NCBI GenBank assembly: GCA_905214735.1
Contig: CAJMNI010000040.1
Coordinates: 1-23,003 of the forward strand
Length of the DNA: 23,003 nt
Direction: 5' to 3'
Origin: an uncultured bacterium
GTDB lineage: Bacteria > Bacteroidota > Bacteroidia > Bacteroidales > Muribaculaceae
The notes beneath the pieces are model-generated. The model was not told where the DNA came from. It ran no database searches and worked only from the letters and a program-made list of their open reading frames with translations. The stretch's first letter is position 1. Each line of letters begins with the position of its first letter. Made by a program: the position numbers and the translations under genes. Positions 7,751 through 14,633 of this stretch are shown here, in pieces.

Positions 7751-8947
7751 TTAAAATTTGCCCCCTTTGGCTCCCTTGGCCCCTTTGGTGCCTCCGCCGA
7801 GGGCGAAGATGTTATGGTCGTAGGTAAACGTCTTGCGTTCGATGGCGCGCTTGCGGCTCAGGGCGAGCGACACGAGCTTGTCCATCAGCTGAGTGAACGT
7901 TATGCCCGAGGCCTCCCAGAGATAGAAGGAAAGCGATCCGGGGATGGTGTTGATCTCGTTGACGTAGATTTGGCCGTCTTTCTCGTCGATCATCACATCG
8001 ATGCGGCTCACGCCGTGGCAGGAGAGCACGCGGAATGTCTCGCCGGCTATGCGGCGGATCTCTTCGCTCACGCTTTCGGGAAGGTCGGCGGGGATGCGCT
8101 TGTCGCTGCTCTGCATTCCGGCGTTGGTCTTCGTGCCTCCCATATATTTGTCTTCGTATGAGAGGAACTTGCCGGTCTTGATCGGCTCTTCGCAGACGGA
8201 GCTCTGATGGTCATCGGCGTCGCCGAGAACCGAACAGTTGATCTCCTTGAGCTGCTCGATCATGTGCTCCACGATGATGCGCTGCGAGAATTTCTCGGCG
8301 TTGTCGATCTTCGCGATCAGTTCCTGACGGTTGGCCGCGGTGCCGATGCCGACCGACGATCCGAGGTTGGCCGGCTTAACGATCACCGGATAGCCGAGCT
8401 TCTTCTCGATTTTCTCGACCAGGGCGTCGCGACCGGAGTTCCACTGGCGGTCGGTAAACCAAACGTAGTCGACCACCGGAATCCCCTCTTCGCGGAGAAT
8501 CATCTTCATCGTGATCTTGTCCATGCCGTTGGCGCTCGAAAGAGTGTTGCAGCCGGCGAACGGAATGCCGATCGTCTCGAGAAGGCCCTCGAACACGCCG
8601 TCCTCACCGTTGGTGCCGTGGAGCACTGGAATGGCCACATGCAGCTCGGCGGCCACGGGATTCTTCTTCGAGAAGAGACCTGTGTTGACCTTGTAGAGAT
8701 TGAAGTCGCCATATTCCGGACGCATGAAGACCTCTTCGGCCTCTTCGGTCACCCTCTTCATGTCGCGATAGTTGCGGATGTCGAGAAGGTTCTGGCCCGT
8801 ATACCAGCGTCCCTGCTTCGAAATGTAAATGGGGACTATGTTATATTTCTCCTTGTCGAATGCATTGATTGCCTGAAGGGCCGAAATCACGGAGATCTCA
8901 TGTTCCACCGAACGACCTCCAAAAAATACTGCTACGTTTGTCTTCAT
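7751..8947 (-). CDS. ddl: D-alanine--D-alanine ligase
   Basis: Cytoplasmic ATP-grasp ligase that joins two D-alanines for peptidoglycan precursors. The N-terminal FFGGRSVEHEIS block holds Glu15 that binds the first D-Ala. HGTNGEDG is at 110-117, the glycine-rich lid KPANLGSSVGIG at 191-202, and the omega-loop SYEDKY (263-268) keeps the Tyr and Lys typical of D-Ala-D-Ala enzymes. The magnesium ligands are Asp317, Glu331 and Asn333 (NEINTIPG). The NTIPGSLSFYLWE variant differs from the NTLPGMTSHS type of E. coli Ddl. At 398 aa it is longer than the roughly 306-aa E. coli DdlB. The C-terminus ends in an unusual Gly/Lys/Ala tail (GGGTKGAKGAKGGKF). A D-Ala-D-Ser or D-lactate ligase is less likely. 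It probably heads the ileS-lspA transcript. Confidence 0.92.
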   Translation of the reverse strand: MKTNVAVFFGGRSVEHEISVISALQAINAFDKEKYNIVPIYISKQGRWYTGQNLLDIRNYRDMKRVTEEAEEVFMRPEYGDFNLYKVNTGLFSKKNPVAAELHVAIPVLHGTNGEDGVFEGLLETIGIPFAGCNTLSSANGMDKITMKMILREEGIPVVDYVWFTDRQWNSGRDALVEKIEKKLGYPVIVKPANLGSSVGIGTAANRQELIAKIDNAEKFSQRIIVEHMIEQLKEINCSVLGDADDHQSSVCEEPIKTGKFLSYEDKYMGGTKTNAGMQSSDKRIPADLPESVSEEIRRIAGETFRVLSCHGVSRIDVMIDEKDGQIYVNEINTIPGSLSFYLWEASGITFTQLMDKLVSLALSRKRAIERKTFTYDHNIFALGGGTKGAKGAKGGKF

Positions 8948-8962
8948 TGCTTCGTTAATTCT

Positions 8963-8990
8963 ATGTCCGCAGGGTTAGTAATACGGACAT
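8963..8990 (-). other. Hairpin in the ddl leader
   Basis: ATGTCCG (8963-8969) pairs perfectly with CGGACAT (8984-8990) around a 14-nt loop. It sits between the predicted ddl promoter and the ATG at 8947, so it would form in the mRNA leader. No U-run follows, so it is not a standard terminator. A role in translation or stability is only a guess. Confidence 0.45.
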
Positions 8991-9005
8991 GCGCATATTA
9001 AAGCG

Positions 9006-9037
9006 CAAAATTACGCAAAAAAACCGACATTATGAAA
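9006..9037 (-). promoter_or_regulatory. ddl promoter
   Basis: On the minus strand TAATTTTG (9006-9013) is a full match to the -7 box TAnnTTTG. Exactly 20 nt upstream lies TTTC (9034-9037), one mismatch from the -33 TTTG. The -33 lies in the hairpin of the terminator of the upstream metal-exporter gene. Confidence 0.6.
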
Positions 9038-9043
9038 TGTCGG
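9017..9043 (-). terminator. Terminator of the CDF exporter gene
   Basis: On the minus strand CCGACATT, a TCAT loop and AATGTCGG form a perfect 8-bp stem (9024-9043) followed directly by seven T residues (9017-9023). It lies about 60 nt after the stop at 9104. Confidence 0.85.
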
Positions 9044-9103
9044 TCAGTTCATTTTAGTCATTTTAGTTTTGGTCTTGCTTCCGCGGAGAAGTTCATTCTC
9101 AGG

Positions 9104-10066
9104 TCAGGGAAGCACGGCGATGCTCGGGAGGATCGGTTCGCCGAGCGTTTCGGCAAGCCTCTCCTCTACTTTCGCGGCTATCGGCGCCGCTTGCTCCACG
9201 GTGAGACTGCGGTCGACTGCGATTCCTACGTCGGGAATGACATAATGGCCGTTGCGACGCACCCGCAGATATTTCACTTCTCTCACCCCGTCGACATTCT
9301 CCACGGCGCGGCGCACCTCCGCAAGCCTCTTCACCGGGATGGATTTCTCCATCAGTTCGGAGAAGGCCGGACGGATCATCCTCACTGCCGGCACAAGAAT
9401 GAATATCACAATGAGAGTCGATGCAATCGGGTCGAATATGCGGAACGCGGGGCCGAAGAAGTGGGCGCAGGCAACTCCGATCAGAGTGGCCACCGACGAC
9501 ATGGCGTCGCTGCGGTGATGCCAGGCGTTGCCAGCCAATGCCGGACTGTCTGCCCTCTTCGCTTCATGATAATAGAACCGGAAGAGCGACTCCTTGGCCG
9601 CAATGGCGAAAAGAATCACTATCACTGTCCAGATGTCGGGCTGAGGCAGAATTTCGCCGTGGGCGTAGCTTACGATTGACTCTATGGCCTCTATGCCGAT
9701 CATGATGGCGACGACTATCAGAAACGCCGATATCAGGAATGAGGAGAAAGTCTCGAACTTGCCATAACCATAGGCGTACCGTTCATCGGCGGCCTTGTAA
9801 GAGATACCGACGAAAATCAACATTATCAGATCGGCGGTCACATCGTTGAGCGAATGGAAACCGTCGGCAAAAAGAGCGTCGCTGTGGCCGAGGGAACCCA
9901 CGGTAAGCTTCAGGGCCATCAGCAGGAAATTGACCGCGCAGCCGATCATCACGACATTGCGGATTCGTCTGGCCGACGCCGAAGTCGACGAAGAAGCCAG
10001 CAGTGAGAACAGACCATTATGATGCGAATGGTCGTGGTGGATATGATTAAAAATATGCTTCGACAT
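9104..10066 (-). CDS. Cation diffusion facilitator (CDF) metal exporter
   Basis: Inner-membrane divalent metal/proton antiporter that exports Zn(II) or related ions from the cytoplasm. After a His-rich N-terminus (MSKHIFNHIHHDHSHH) come six membrane segments at about 36-55, 76-90, 108-128, 146-162, 188-206 and 213-230. The transport site is the pair of HxxxD motifs: His71/Asp75 in the second helix (DGFHSLND) and His183/Asp187 in the fifth (HHRSD). An HD-HD set is commonly associated with zinc. The cytoplasmic ferredoxin-like domain (about 235-320) is present. The product is 320 aa, normal for the family. I chose the ATG at 10066; the frame continues 26 codons upstream, but that sequence overlaps the promoter and lacks homology. 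It has its own promoter and terminator, so it is a single-gene unit. Confidence 0.92.
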   Translation of the reverse strand: MSKHIFNHIHHDHSHHNGLFSLLASSSTSASARRIRNVVMIGCAVNFLLMALKLTVGSLGHSDALFADGFHSLNDVTADLIMLIFVGISYKAADERYAYGYGKFETFSSFLISAFLIVVAIMIGIEAIESIVSYAHGEILPQPDIWTVIVILFAIAAKESLFRFYYHEAKRADSPALAGNAWHHRSDAMSSVATLIGVACAHFFGPAFRIFDPIASTLIVIFILVPAVRMIRPAFSELMEKSIPVKRLAEVRRAVENVDGVREVKYLRVRRNGHYVIPDVGIAVDRSLTVEQAAPIAAKVEERLAETLGEPILPSIAVLP

Positions 10067-10132
10067 GACAAAATTGAAACGTCTCTCCGTCCGGAATAGT
10101 TTCCGACCGAGAGGATGAACCTTTCCAACCCG

Positions 10133-10164
10133 CAAAATTAACACAAAAAACCGAGACTCCCCAA
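10133..10164 (-). promoter_or_regulatory. CDF exporter promoter
   Basis: On the minus strand TTG (10162-10164), a 21-nt spacer and TAATTTTG (10133-10140) fit the Bacteroidetes promoter pattern. The leader would be about 60 nt and contains TCGGAA/TTCCGGA-like complementary stretches near 10088-10107. Confidence 0.6.
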
Positions 10165-10173
10165 CACCCTACC

Positions 10174-10199
10174 ATAAATCAAGCAGATAAATCAAGCAG
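10174..10199. repeat. Perfect 13-bp tandem duplication
   Basis: ATAAATCAAGCAG occurs twice with no spacer (10174-10186 and 10187-10199) in the non-coding space between two divergent promoters. The wider non-coding stretch (10067-10428) otherwise holds only AT-rich sequence, the two promoters and the leader of the downstream gene. Confidence 0.85.
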
Positions 10200-10306
10200 A
10201 TTGCAACCTTCAGAGCAATTTCCCAGGATTTTTACTAATATTTTAGCCAATTTTATAAGTTGTTTCCTTCTTTATCCCATTATTTTAGAAATATTTTCTC
10301 TCTTTC

Positions 10307-10337
10307 TTGCATTTTAACATTTAAATCATTATATTTG
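10307..10337 (+). promoter_or_regulatory. Promoter of the glycoside-hydrolase-like gene
   Basis: TTG (10307-10309), a 20-nt spacer and TATATTTG (10330-10337) match the Bacteroidetes consensus fully. It implies a leader of about 85 nt. Confidence 0.75.
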
Positions 10338-10341
10338 CGAC

Positions 10342-10395
10342 ATGAAAATTGACGGTCCTATTCCACAAGGGGATTCGCAACGCCTGTTTCCATAA
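10342..10395 (+). other. Possible 17-codon upstream ORF in the leader
   Basis: An ATG almost at the predicted transcription start opens a 17-codon frame (MKIDGPIPQGDSQRLFP) that stops 33 nt before the main ATG. It could be a leader peptide or chance. There is no terminator-like hairpin in the leader to support attenuation. Confidence 0.2.
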
Positions 10396-10410
10396 TTTTA
10401 TTATTAAACC

Positions 10411-10428
10411 TCTAAAACCAAAACCACT
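10411..10428 (+). promoter_or_regulatory. A-rich leader box before the GH-like gene
   Basis: TCTAAAACCAAAACCACT directly precedes the ATG. The next gene has nearly the same box (TCTAAAACCAAGAACAAG) at exactly the same distance. Bacteroidetes ribosomes rely little on Shine-Dalgarno pairing and favour A-rich leaders, so this probably sets translation efficiency. Confidence 0.5.
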
Positions 10429-11901
10429 ATGAGGAAACTTCCATATTTGCTGATGCTGCTAATAGCCGTATCCGTTTTCTCCGACTTCGGAAGAAACGGC
10501 ACAGTCCGCGCGGAGAGCAAGACTTCTCCGGCGACTCTACCTCCACCAGACTACATCTCCCCTACGCCGGGAAAGTTCCCCATTATCGCCTGGAATCCAT
10601 ACTATATCAGGCGTACGCCCACAAGAAATGACTTCCAACAGCTGGTAAACTGCGGATTCAACAGCGCCTTAATAAGTGACACTTTCGACAAGTTATACCC
10701 GCTTGCACCCCTAATCAAGGATCTGGACGTTTCCCTTATTGTTAACTTAGACTGGTTTTTCACCAATCATAAGGATACTTTATGCTCTCAGGTCTTAAAA
10801 CAACTAAGAAATTACGTCAATAAGGAAGCTCGTCCGGGACTTATCGGAGGCTACCTGCTTACTGACGAGCCACGTATGGGTGAAATCCCTAATGTCAAAG
10901 CATTTCTTGATACTGTTACTGCCGCAGATCCGGCACCACTCCCATGGGTCAATCTCGTCGGCGAGCCGGCGGATGCATTCATGACCGAAAACGGTGTTAG
11001 GAAAGGATATTCTGACTCTCCTGAATTAAGAGAAAAATTCAAGGAATATCTCTCCAGATTCTGTGATGTTGTCAATCCTTCTATGCTCTCATACGACTTC
11101 TATCCGATTATGCAGAAGTCTGCCGACAGCATCGAGATTAATTTCAAGGATTTCTACTATGATCTCGCACTTTTCGCCCACACTGCAAAAGCCCGCGGAA
11201 TCCCCTTCTGGGCTTTCTGCGAAACAGCTAACTACATATCCCAGAATCCGAAAAGTCCGGAACTGTATCCGCAACGGCCGGTGGCCACAGAGGAATATCT
11301 GCGCTTCGAGGCCTTCAACGCACTCGCACTCGGTGCCCAGGGAATTGTCTACTGGGCTTACGCGATGCAGGATCCAAACGAAGACGGATATTACAGGTCG
11401 GCAGTCGTGGACAAAAACGGCAACCACTCCCTTGCATGGGATGCAGTCACGAAGATAAACCGAGAAATCAGAGAGCATTCCGATGTTTTTCTCGGTGCCA
11501 CCCTCGAGGGTTACATGTTTGTCGGGGACCAGTACAAACGACCATCCGAGGTTTTCTTTATACCGGCTCCCTTACCGTGGCAGAAATGCCAAATATCCAG
11601 AAGATTCGGCAAAGGCGCCCTGGTTTCAAGGCTATCCAACAAAGGTAAAAACTATATCGCAATTGTCAATCAGGATCCTCTGAAATCATCTACAATTGCA
11701 TTTACATATTATCGGAAACACGATCCTTTCGAAGCCGCTGATTCTATCGCTGGACCGATATATCGAGACACTACAAATCTTGGGATTCACCATGTCGCCC
11801 TAAAGGACAGCATCTGGTCACATGGATCCGTCACACGACAAGTGAGTCTGAAACCCTCTCAATATATCATTTACCAGATTCCGGATTCACTTGAACGCTG
11901 A
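10429..11901 (+). CDS. Exported glycoside-hydrolase-like (beta/alpha)8 protein
   Basis: A 490-aa protein with an N-terminal signal peptide (hydrophobic 4-18, likely cleaved near Ala28). From about 48 to 350 the pattern of alternating beta-strands and helices, starting FPIIAWNPYY, suggests a TIM barrel of the clan A or GH42-like kind. GGYLLTDEPR puts a candidate acid/base Glu147 after strand 4, and PFWAFCETANY puts a candidate nucleophile Glu265 near strand 7; QGIVYWAY (304-311) resembles the last strand. Residues about 355-485 look like a beta-sandwich. I cannot assign a GH family or substrate. It has no lipobox. It is probably co-transcribed with the LRR protein 66 nt downstream. Third codon positions are clearly more AT-rich than in neighbouring housekeeping genes, which suggests an accessory gene. 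Confidence 0.7.
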   Translation: MRKLPYLLMLLIAVSVFSDFGRNGTVRAESKTSPATLPPPDYISPTPGKFPIIAWNPYYIRRTPTRNDFQQLVNCGFNSALISDTFDKLYPLAPLIKDLDVSLIVNLDWFFTNHKDTLCSQVLKQLRNYVNKEARPGLIGGYLLTDEPRMGEIPNVKAFLDTVTAADPAPLPWVNLVGEPADAFMTENGVRKGYSDSPELREKFKEYLSRFCDVVNPSMLSYDFYPIMQKSADSIEINFKDFYYDLALFAHTAKARGIPFWAFCETANYISQNPKSPELYPQRPVATEEYLRFEAFNALALGAQGIVYWAYAMQDPNEDGYYRSAVVDKNGNHSLAWDAVTKINREIREHSDVFLGATLEGYMFVGDQYKRPSEVFFIPAPLPWQKCQISRRFGKGALVSRLSNKGKNYIAIVNQDPLKSSTIAFTYYRKHDPFEAADSIAGPIYRDTTNLGIHHVALKDSIWSHGSVTRQVSLKPSQYIIYQIPDSLER

Positions 11902-11949
11902 CAGCATCAATTCTACGAAAATCCTTACTATTAACATCATACATTAACA

Positions 11950-11967
11950 TCTAAAACCAAGAACAAG
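11950..11967 (+). promoter_or_regulatory. A-rich leader box before the LRR gene
   Basis: TCTAAAACCAAGAACAAG sits immediately before the ATG at 11968, a near copy of the box in front of the preceding gene. No promoter of the TAnnTTTG type is seen in the 66-nt gap. Confidence 0.5.
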
Positions 11968-13173
11968 ATGAAAGTCAACATATTTAACAAAAATAACGTA
12001 AAGCGAGCCGCCGCATCTTGCATGGCTCTCGCTGCATCGTTTTCTCTTTATGCATACGATCTGGTGGAAGACGGAATAAGTTATACCATTCTGCCCGACC
12101 GAGACCACTGTGTCGAAGTTTCCGCCGCAGAAAGGACATTGACCAACATCGACATCCCGAGCAAAGTCAATATTAACGGCAACGACTACACTGTCGTCAG
12201 CATCGGAACTGAAGCACTTTATTTCCATCACACGCGTAAACTGAAGCTACCACCCACACTTGAAAATATAGGATCACTTGGATTATATTGTATCTTAAAT
12301 CTGGAATACATTACAATCCCCGAAAATGTTTCTACTATGGGGTATTGCTGTCTCGCAGATAGCTACTATTTTTCACTTATCATCCCAGACAAAGTTGAAA
12401 TAATAGATGGTTTATTTGATAGCCAGCGCAACCTTCATACTGTTGTGCTGGGCAGAAACACCAAGGAAATTAAGAGTTTTGCATTCCGCGATGTCAGGAC
12501 GCTTCGGGAAATGTACGTCATGTGTCCGGAGCCGCCGACGCTCGCAAGGTATCCCTTCTGGCACTGCTATTCGCCCGACGCAATCATATATGTTCCCAAA
12601 GAGGCACTTGACAAATATCCCGTAAACCAGCCGCAAAATGCAGAAGGGAAGATGATGAGTCCTCCTTTCGAACCGACATCAACCGACACCTCATGGACGT
12701 TCTTCCATGATTTCAGACCAATCCCCGACCTGTTTATTGTCACGGGGCGCGAAGAGTATGTGAAAGGCCCCGGCAACAGAGACTACCTCCGCTCCGACGT
12801 TGTCAATTATGCAGGCGTCGACATCTTGAGCGACAAATGGGTCTATGATCCTGAAATAGTTTCTATCGACGGCGACATCTTCACGGCGTTGGCCCCGGGA
12901 AAGACAACCATGAAACGCGTCATCGAGACAAGCAGCGGCACCTTCGAATCGCACGAAATCAAACTGACTGTCATAGATCCCGATGTCGCGGGCGTTGAAC
13001 TTCCGGCAGTCGATCCAACAGAACAGGGAGGGATGCCGGATTACGTCGGCTCAGCATCAGCAGAATACTTCACTATCGACGGCATTCCGGCCGGCAGCGA
13101 TCCCGACCGGCTCGCTCCCGGCATATACATCGAGCGCGACCACGGCAAAACCCGCAAGTTCATCAAGCACTGA
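11968..13173 (+). CDS. Exported BspA-like leucine-rich-repeat protein with Ig-like domain
   Basis: A 401-aa exported protein. The signal peptide spans about 1-29 (KRAAASCMALAASFSLYA). Residues about 55-215 contain degenerate LRR_5/BspA-type repeats, visible as recurring I.IP..V and L..I.LP spacing (IDIPSKV, LKLPPTLENIG, ITIPENVSTMG, LIIPDKVEIIDG, VVLGRNTKEIKSFAF). Residues about 275-337 resemble a bacterial Ig-like domain (VDILSDKWVYDPEIVSIDG and a TALAPGKTTM strand). The end, residues 365-401, is a compact motif AEYFTIDG, LAPGIYIERDHGK, TRKFIKH, like the short tails of many secreted Bacteroidetes proteins. It could be surface-exposed and bind host or glycan partners; that is inference. No catalytic residues are apparent. 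It forms a pair with the upstream glycoside-hydrolase-like gene. Confidence 0.75.
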   Translation: MKVNIFNKNNVKRAAASCMALAASFSLYAYDLVEDGISYTILPDRDHCVEVSAAERTLTNIDIPSKVNINGNDYTVVSIGTEALYFHHTRKLKLPPTLENIGSLGLYCILNLEYITIPENVSTMGYCCLADSYYFSLIIPDKVEIIDGLFDSQRNLHTVVLGRNTKEIKSFAFRDVRTLREMYVMCPEPPTLARYPFWHCYSPDAIIYVPKEALDKYPVNQPQNAEGKMMSPPFEPTSTDTSWTFFHDFRPIPDLFIVTGREEYVKGPGNRDYLRSDVVNYAGVDILSDKWVYDPEIVSIDGDIFTALAPGKTTMKRVIETSSGTFESHEIKLTVIDPDVAGVELPAVDPTEQGGMPDYVGSASAEYFTIDGIPAGSDPDRLAPGIYIERDHGKTRKFIKH

Positions 13174-13221
13174 AGACAATAAAAGCCGAATGTAATCACG
13201 CTTAAAACTCATCCTATAGCA

Positions 13222-13249
13222 AAAAGGCGCCTCCGAGGAGACGCCTTTT
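13222..13249. terminator. Bidirectional terminator between LRR and CoA-transferase genes
   Basis: AAAAGGCG (13222-13229) pairs with CGCCTTTT (13242-13249), with a further CTCC/GAG pairing inside. The plus strand continues TTTTATTATA and the minus strand reads CCTTTTTGC after the stem, so both convergent transcripts can end here. Confidence 0.85.
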
Positions 13250-13260
13250 ATTATACGCTT

Positions 13261-13294
13261 CGTGATTATCGATCTAAACGTGATTATCGATCTA
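13261..13294. repeat. 16-bp direct repeat covering a stop codon
   Basis: CGTGATTATCGATCTA occurs at 13261-13276 and again at 13279-13294, two bases apart. The second copy contains the TAG stop of the minus-strand CoA-transferase gene, so the first is a duplicate just downstream of that gene. Confidence 0.85.
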
Positions 13295-14599
13295 TTTGAG
13301 GCGGAGGAAGGAGTAGCCGAATCTTTCGGCGGCTTCCTTCTCGAGCTCTTCGCGGAATTGAGGAGCCGCTATCGAAATCATCAGTTTCGCACGCTCGGCA
13401 AGCGATTTGCCCCGCAGATTCACTGCCCCATATTCCGTCACAACATAGTTGGTCTGGAACCGAGTGGTCACTACCCCTGCCCCCTCGGTGAGTACGGGCT
13501 TGATCTTGTTCAACCCCTTGTTGGTGGTGGAAAGCATGGCAAGGAATGAAATTCCCCCTTCACTGAGCGACGATCCGTAGACAAAATCATGCTGCCCTCC
13601 GACGCCGGAGAAGATCTTGCGTCCGATCGAATCGGCGCAGACCTGCCCCGTAAGATCGATCTCCAGACAGGAGTTGATCGACATCACCTTCGGGTTCTGG
13701 GCTATCACGTAAGGATTATTGGTCCAGGCCACATCGCGGAAAATGATGTCGGGGTTACCGTCCATATAGTCATAAAGGCGGCGGGAGCCGAGGGCGAGCG
13801 AAGCCACCGACTTGCCCGGCAACACTTTCTTCTGCGAGTTGTCGATAATCCCCTTCTCGAGCAGGGGAAGCACTCCGTCGGTCATAGCCTCGGTGTGGAG
13901 TCCGAGATGCTTGTGTCCGGCAAGGGCACGGATCACGGCGTTGGGAATGCCACCCACTCCGATCTGGAGAGTTGCCCCGTCGGGAATCAGAGCGGCGATA
14001 GCCTCGCCGATCTTTATCTCCTCGGGCGTCGGGTCGGCCGTCGGCACCTCGATAAGCGGTTCGTCGACTTTCACGCAGGCGGCCAGTTTCGAGACATGGA
14101 CAGTCGGGTCGCCATAGCTGAAAGGCATGTGGGGATTGATCTGGGCTATCACACGGTCGGCCTGCTCCACAGCCGAACAAGCCACATCGCCCGAAACGCC
14201 GAAGCTCACATATCCATCTTCATTAGGCAGCGAGCAATTGAGCACAGCCACATCCACACGCCACGTGCCATCTCGGATAAGCTCCGGCACCTCCCCGAGA
14301 AAACGGGGAGTCATAGTGCCGTAACCCTCGGCTATCCACTGGCGCACGGTGTTATTGACGAAAAATGAATTGATAAGGAACGTATCCTTGAATTCCGGGC
14401 GGCAGAGAGGGAGAGGCCCCTTCCCTATTCCGAAACCGAAATACACAGTCACGTCGCGCAATTCATGGCCACGGTCGGCAAGAGCCTGCGTCAGTGCCAT
14501 CGGAATTGACGTCGACGCCTGCAGATAGACATGGTCGCCGCTCTCAATGAGCTTCACGGCCTCGGCCGCCGACATATAGTTCATCGCTATTTCAGACAT
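13292..14599 (-). CDS. Acetyl-CoA hydrolase/transferase family CoA-transferase
   Basis: A 435-aa cytoplasmic enzyme of the 4-hydroxybutyrate / butyryl-CoA:acetate / succinyl-CoA:acetate CoA-transferase family. These move CoA between a carboxylate and an acyl-CoA through a glutamyl-CoA thioester. Glu237 in LHTEAMTDG is the expected catalytic glutamate. QIGVGGIPNAV (212-222) and SGVGGQHDFV (331-340) are the CoA-binding blocks. The ATG at 14599 was chosen; a GTG 21 nt upstream is possible. It follows the aminotransferase by 34 nt and is the last gene of the cluster that begins with iorA. In that setting arylacetyl-CoA plus acetate is a plausible substrate pair, but family members vary and the sequence alone cannot decide. 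Confidence 0.88.
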   Translation of the reverse strand: MSEIAMNYMSAAEAVKLIESGDHVYLQASTSIPMALTQALADRGHELRDVTVYFGFGIGKGPLPLCRPEFKDTFLINSFFVNNTVRQWIAEGYGTMTPRFLGEVPELIRDGTWRVDVAVLNCSLPNEDGYVSFGVSGDVACSAVEQADRVIAQINPHMPFSYGDPTVHVSKLAACVKVDEPLIEVPTADPTPEEIKIGEAIAALIPDGATLQIGVGGIPNAVIRALAGHKHLGLHTEAMTDGVLPLLEKGIIDNSQKKVLPGKSVASLALGSRRLYDYMDGNPDIIFRDVAWTNNPYVIAQNPKVMSINSCLEIDLTGQVCADSIGRKIFSGVGGQHDFVYGSSLSEGGISFLAMLSTTNKGLNKIKPVLTEGAGVVTTRFQTNYVVTEYGAVNLRGKSLAERAKLMISIAAPQFREELEKEAAERFGYSFLRLK

Positions 14600-14633
14600 T
14601 TTTTCTCTTGATTGTGACACAAAGTCTTATCGA

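Noticed and set aside
7751..8947. Vancomycin-type D-lactate or D-serine ligase
   Set aside because: The omega-loop keeps SYEDKY with Tyr and Lys, and no vanH, vanX or vanT-like gene is nearby.
10429..13173. Polysaccharide utilisation locus
   Set aside because: There is no SusC or SusD homologue, regulator or transporter beside the two exported proteins.
14600..14620. Earlier GTG start for the CoA-transferase
   Set aside because: The ATG at 14599 has an A-rich leader and gives the family-like N-terminus; the extra seven residues add nothing recognisable.
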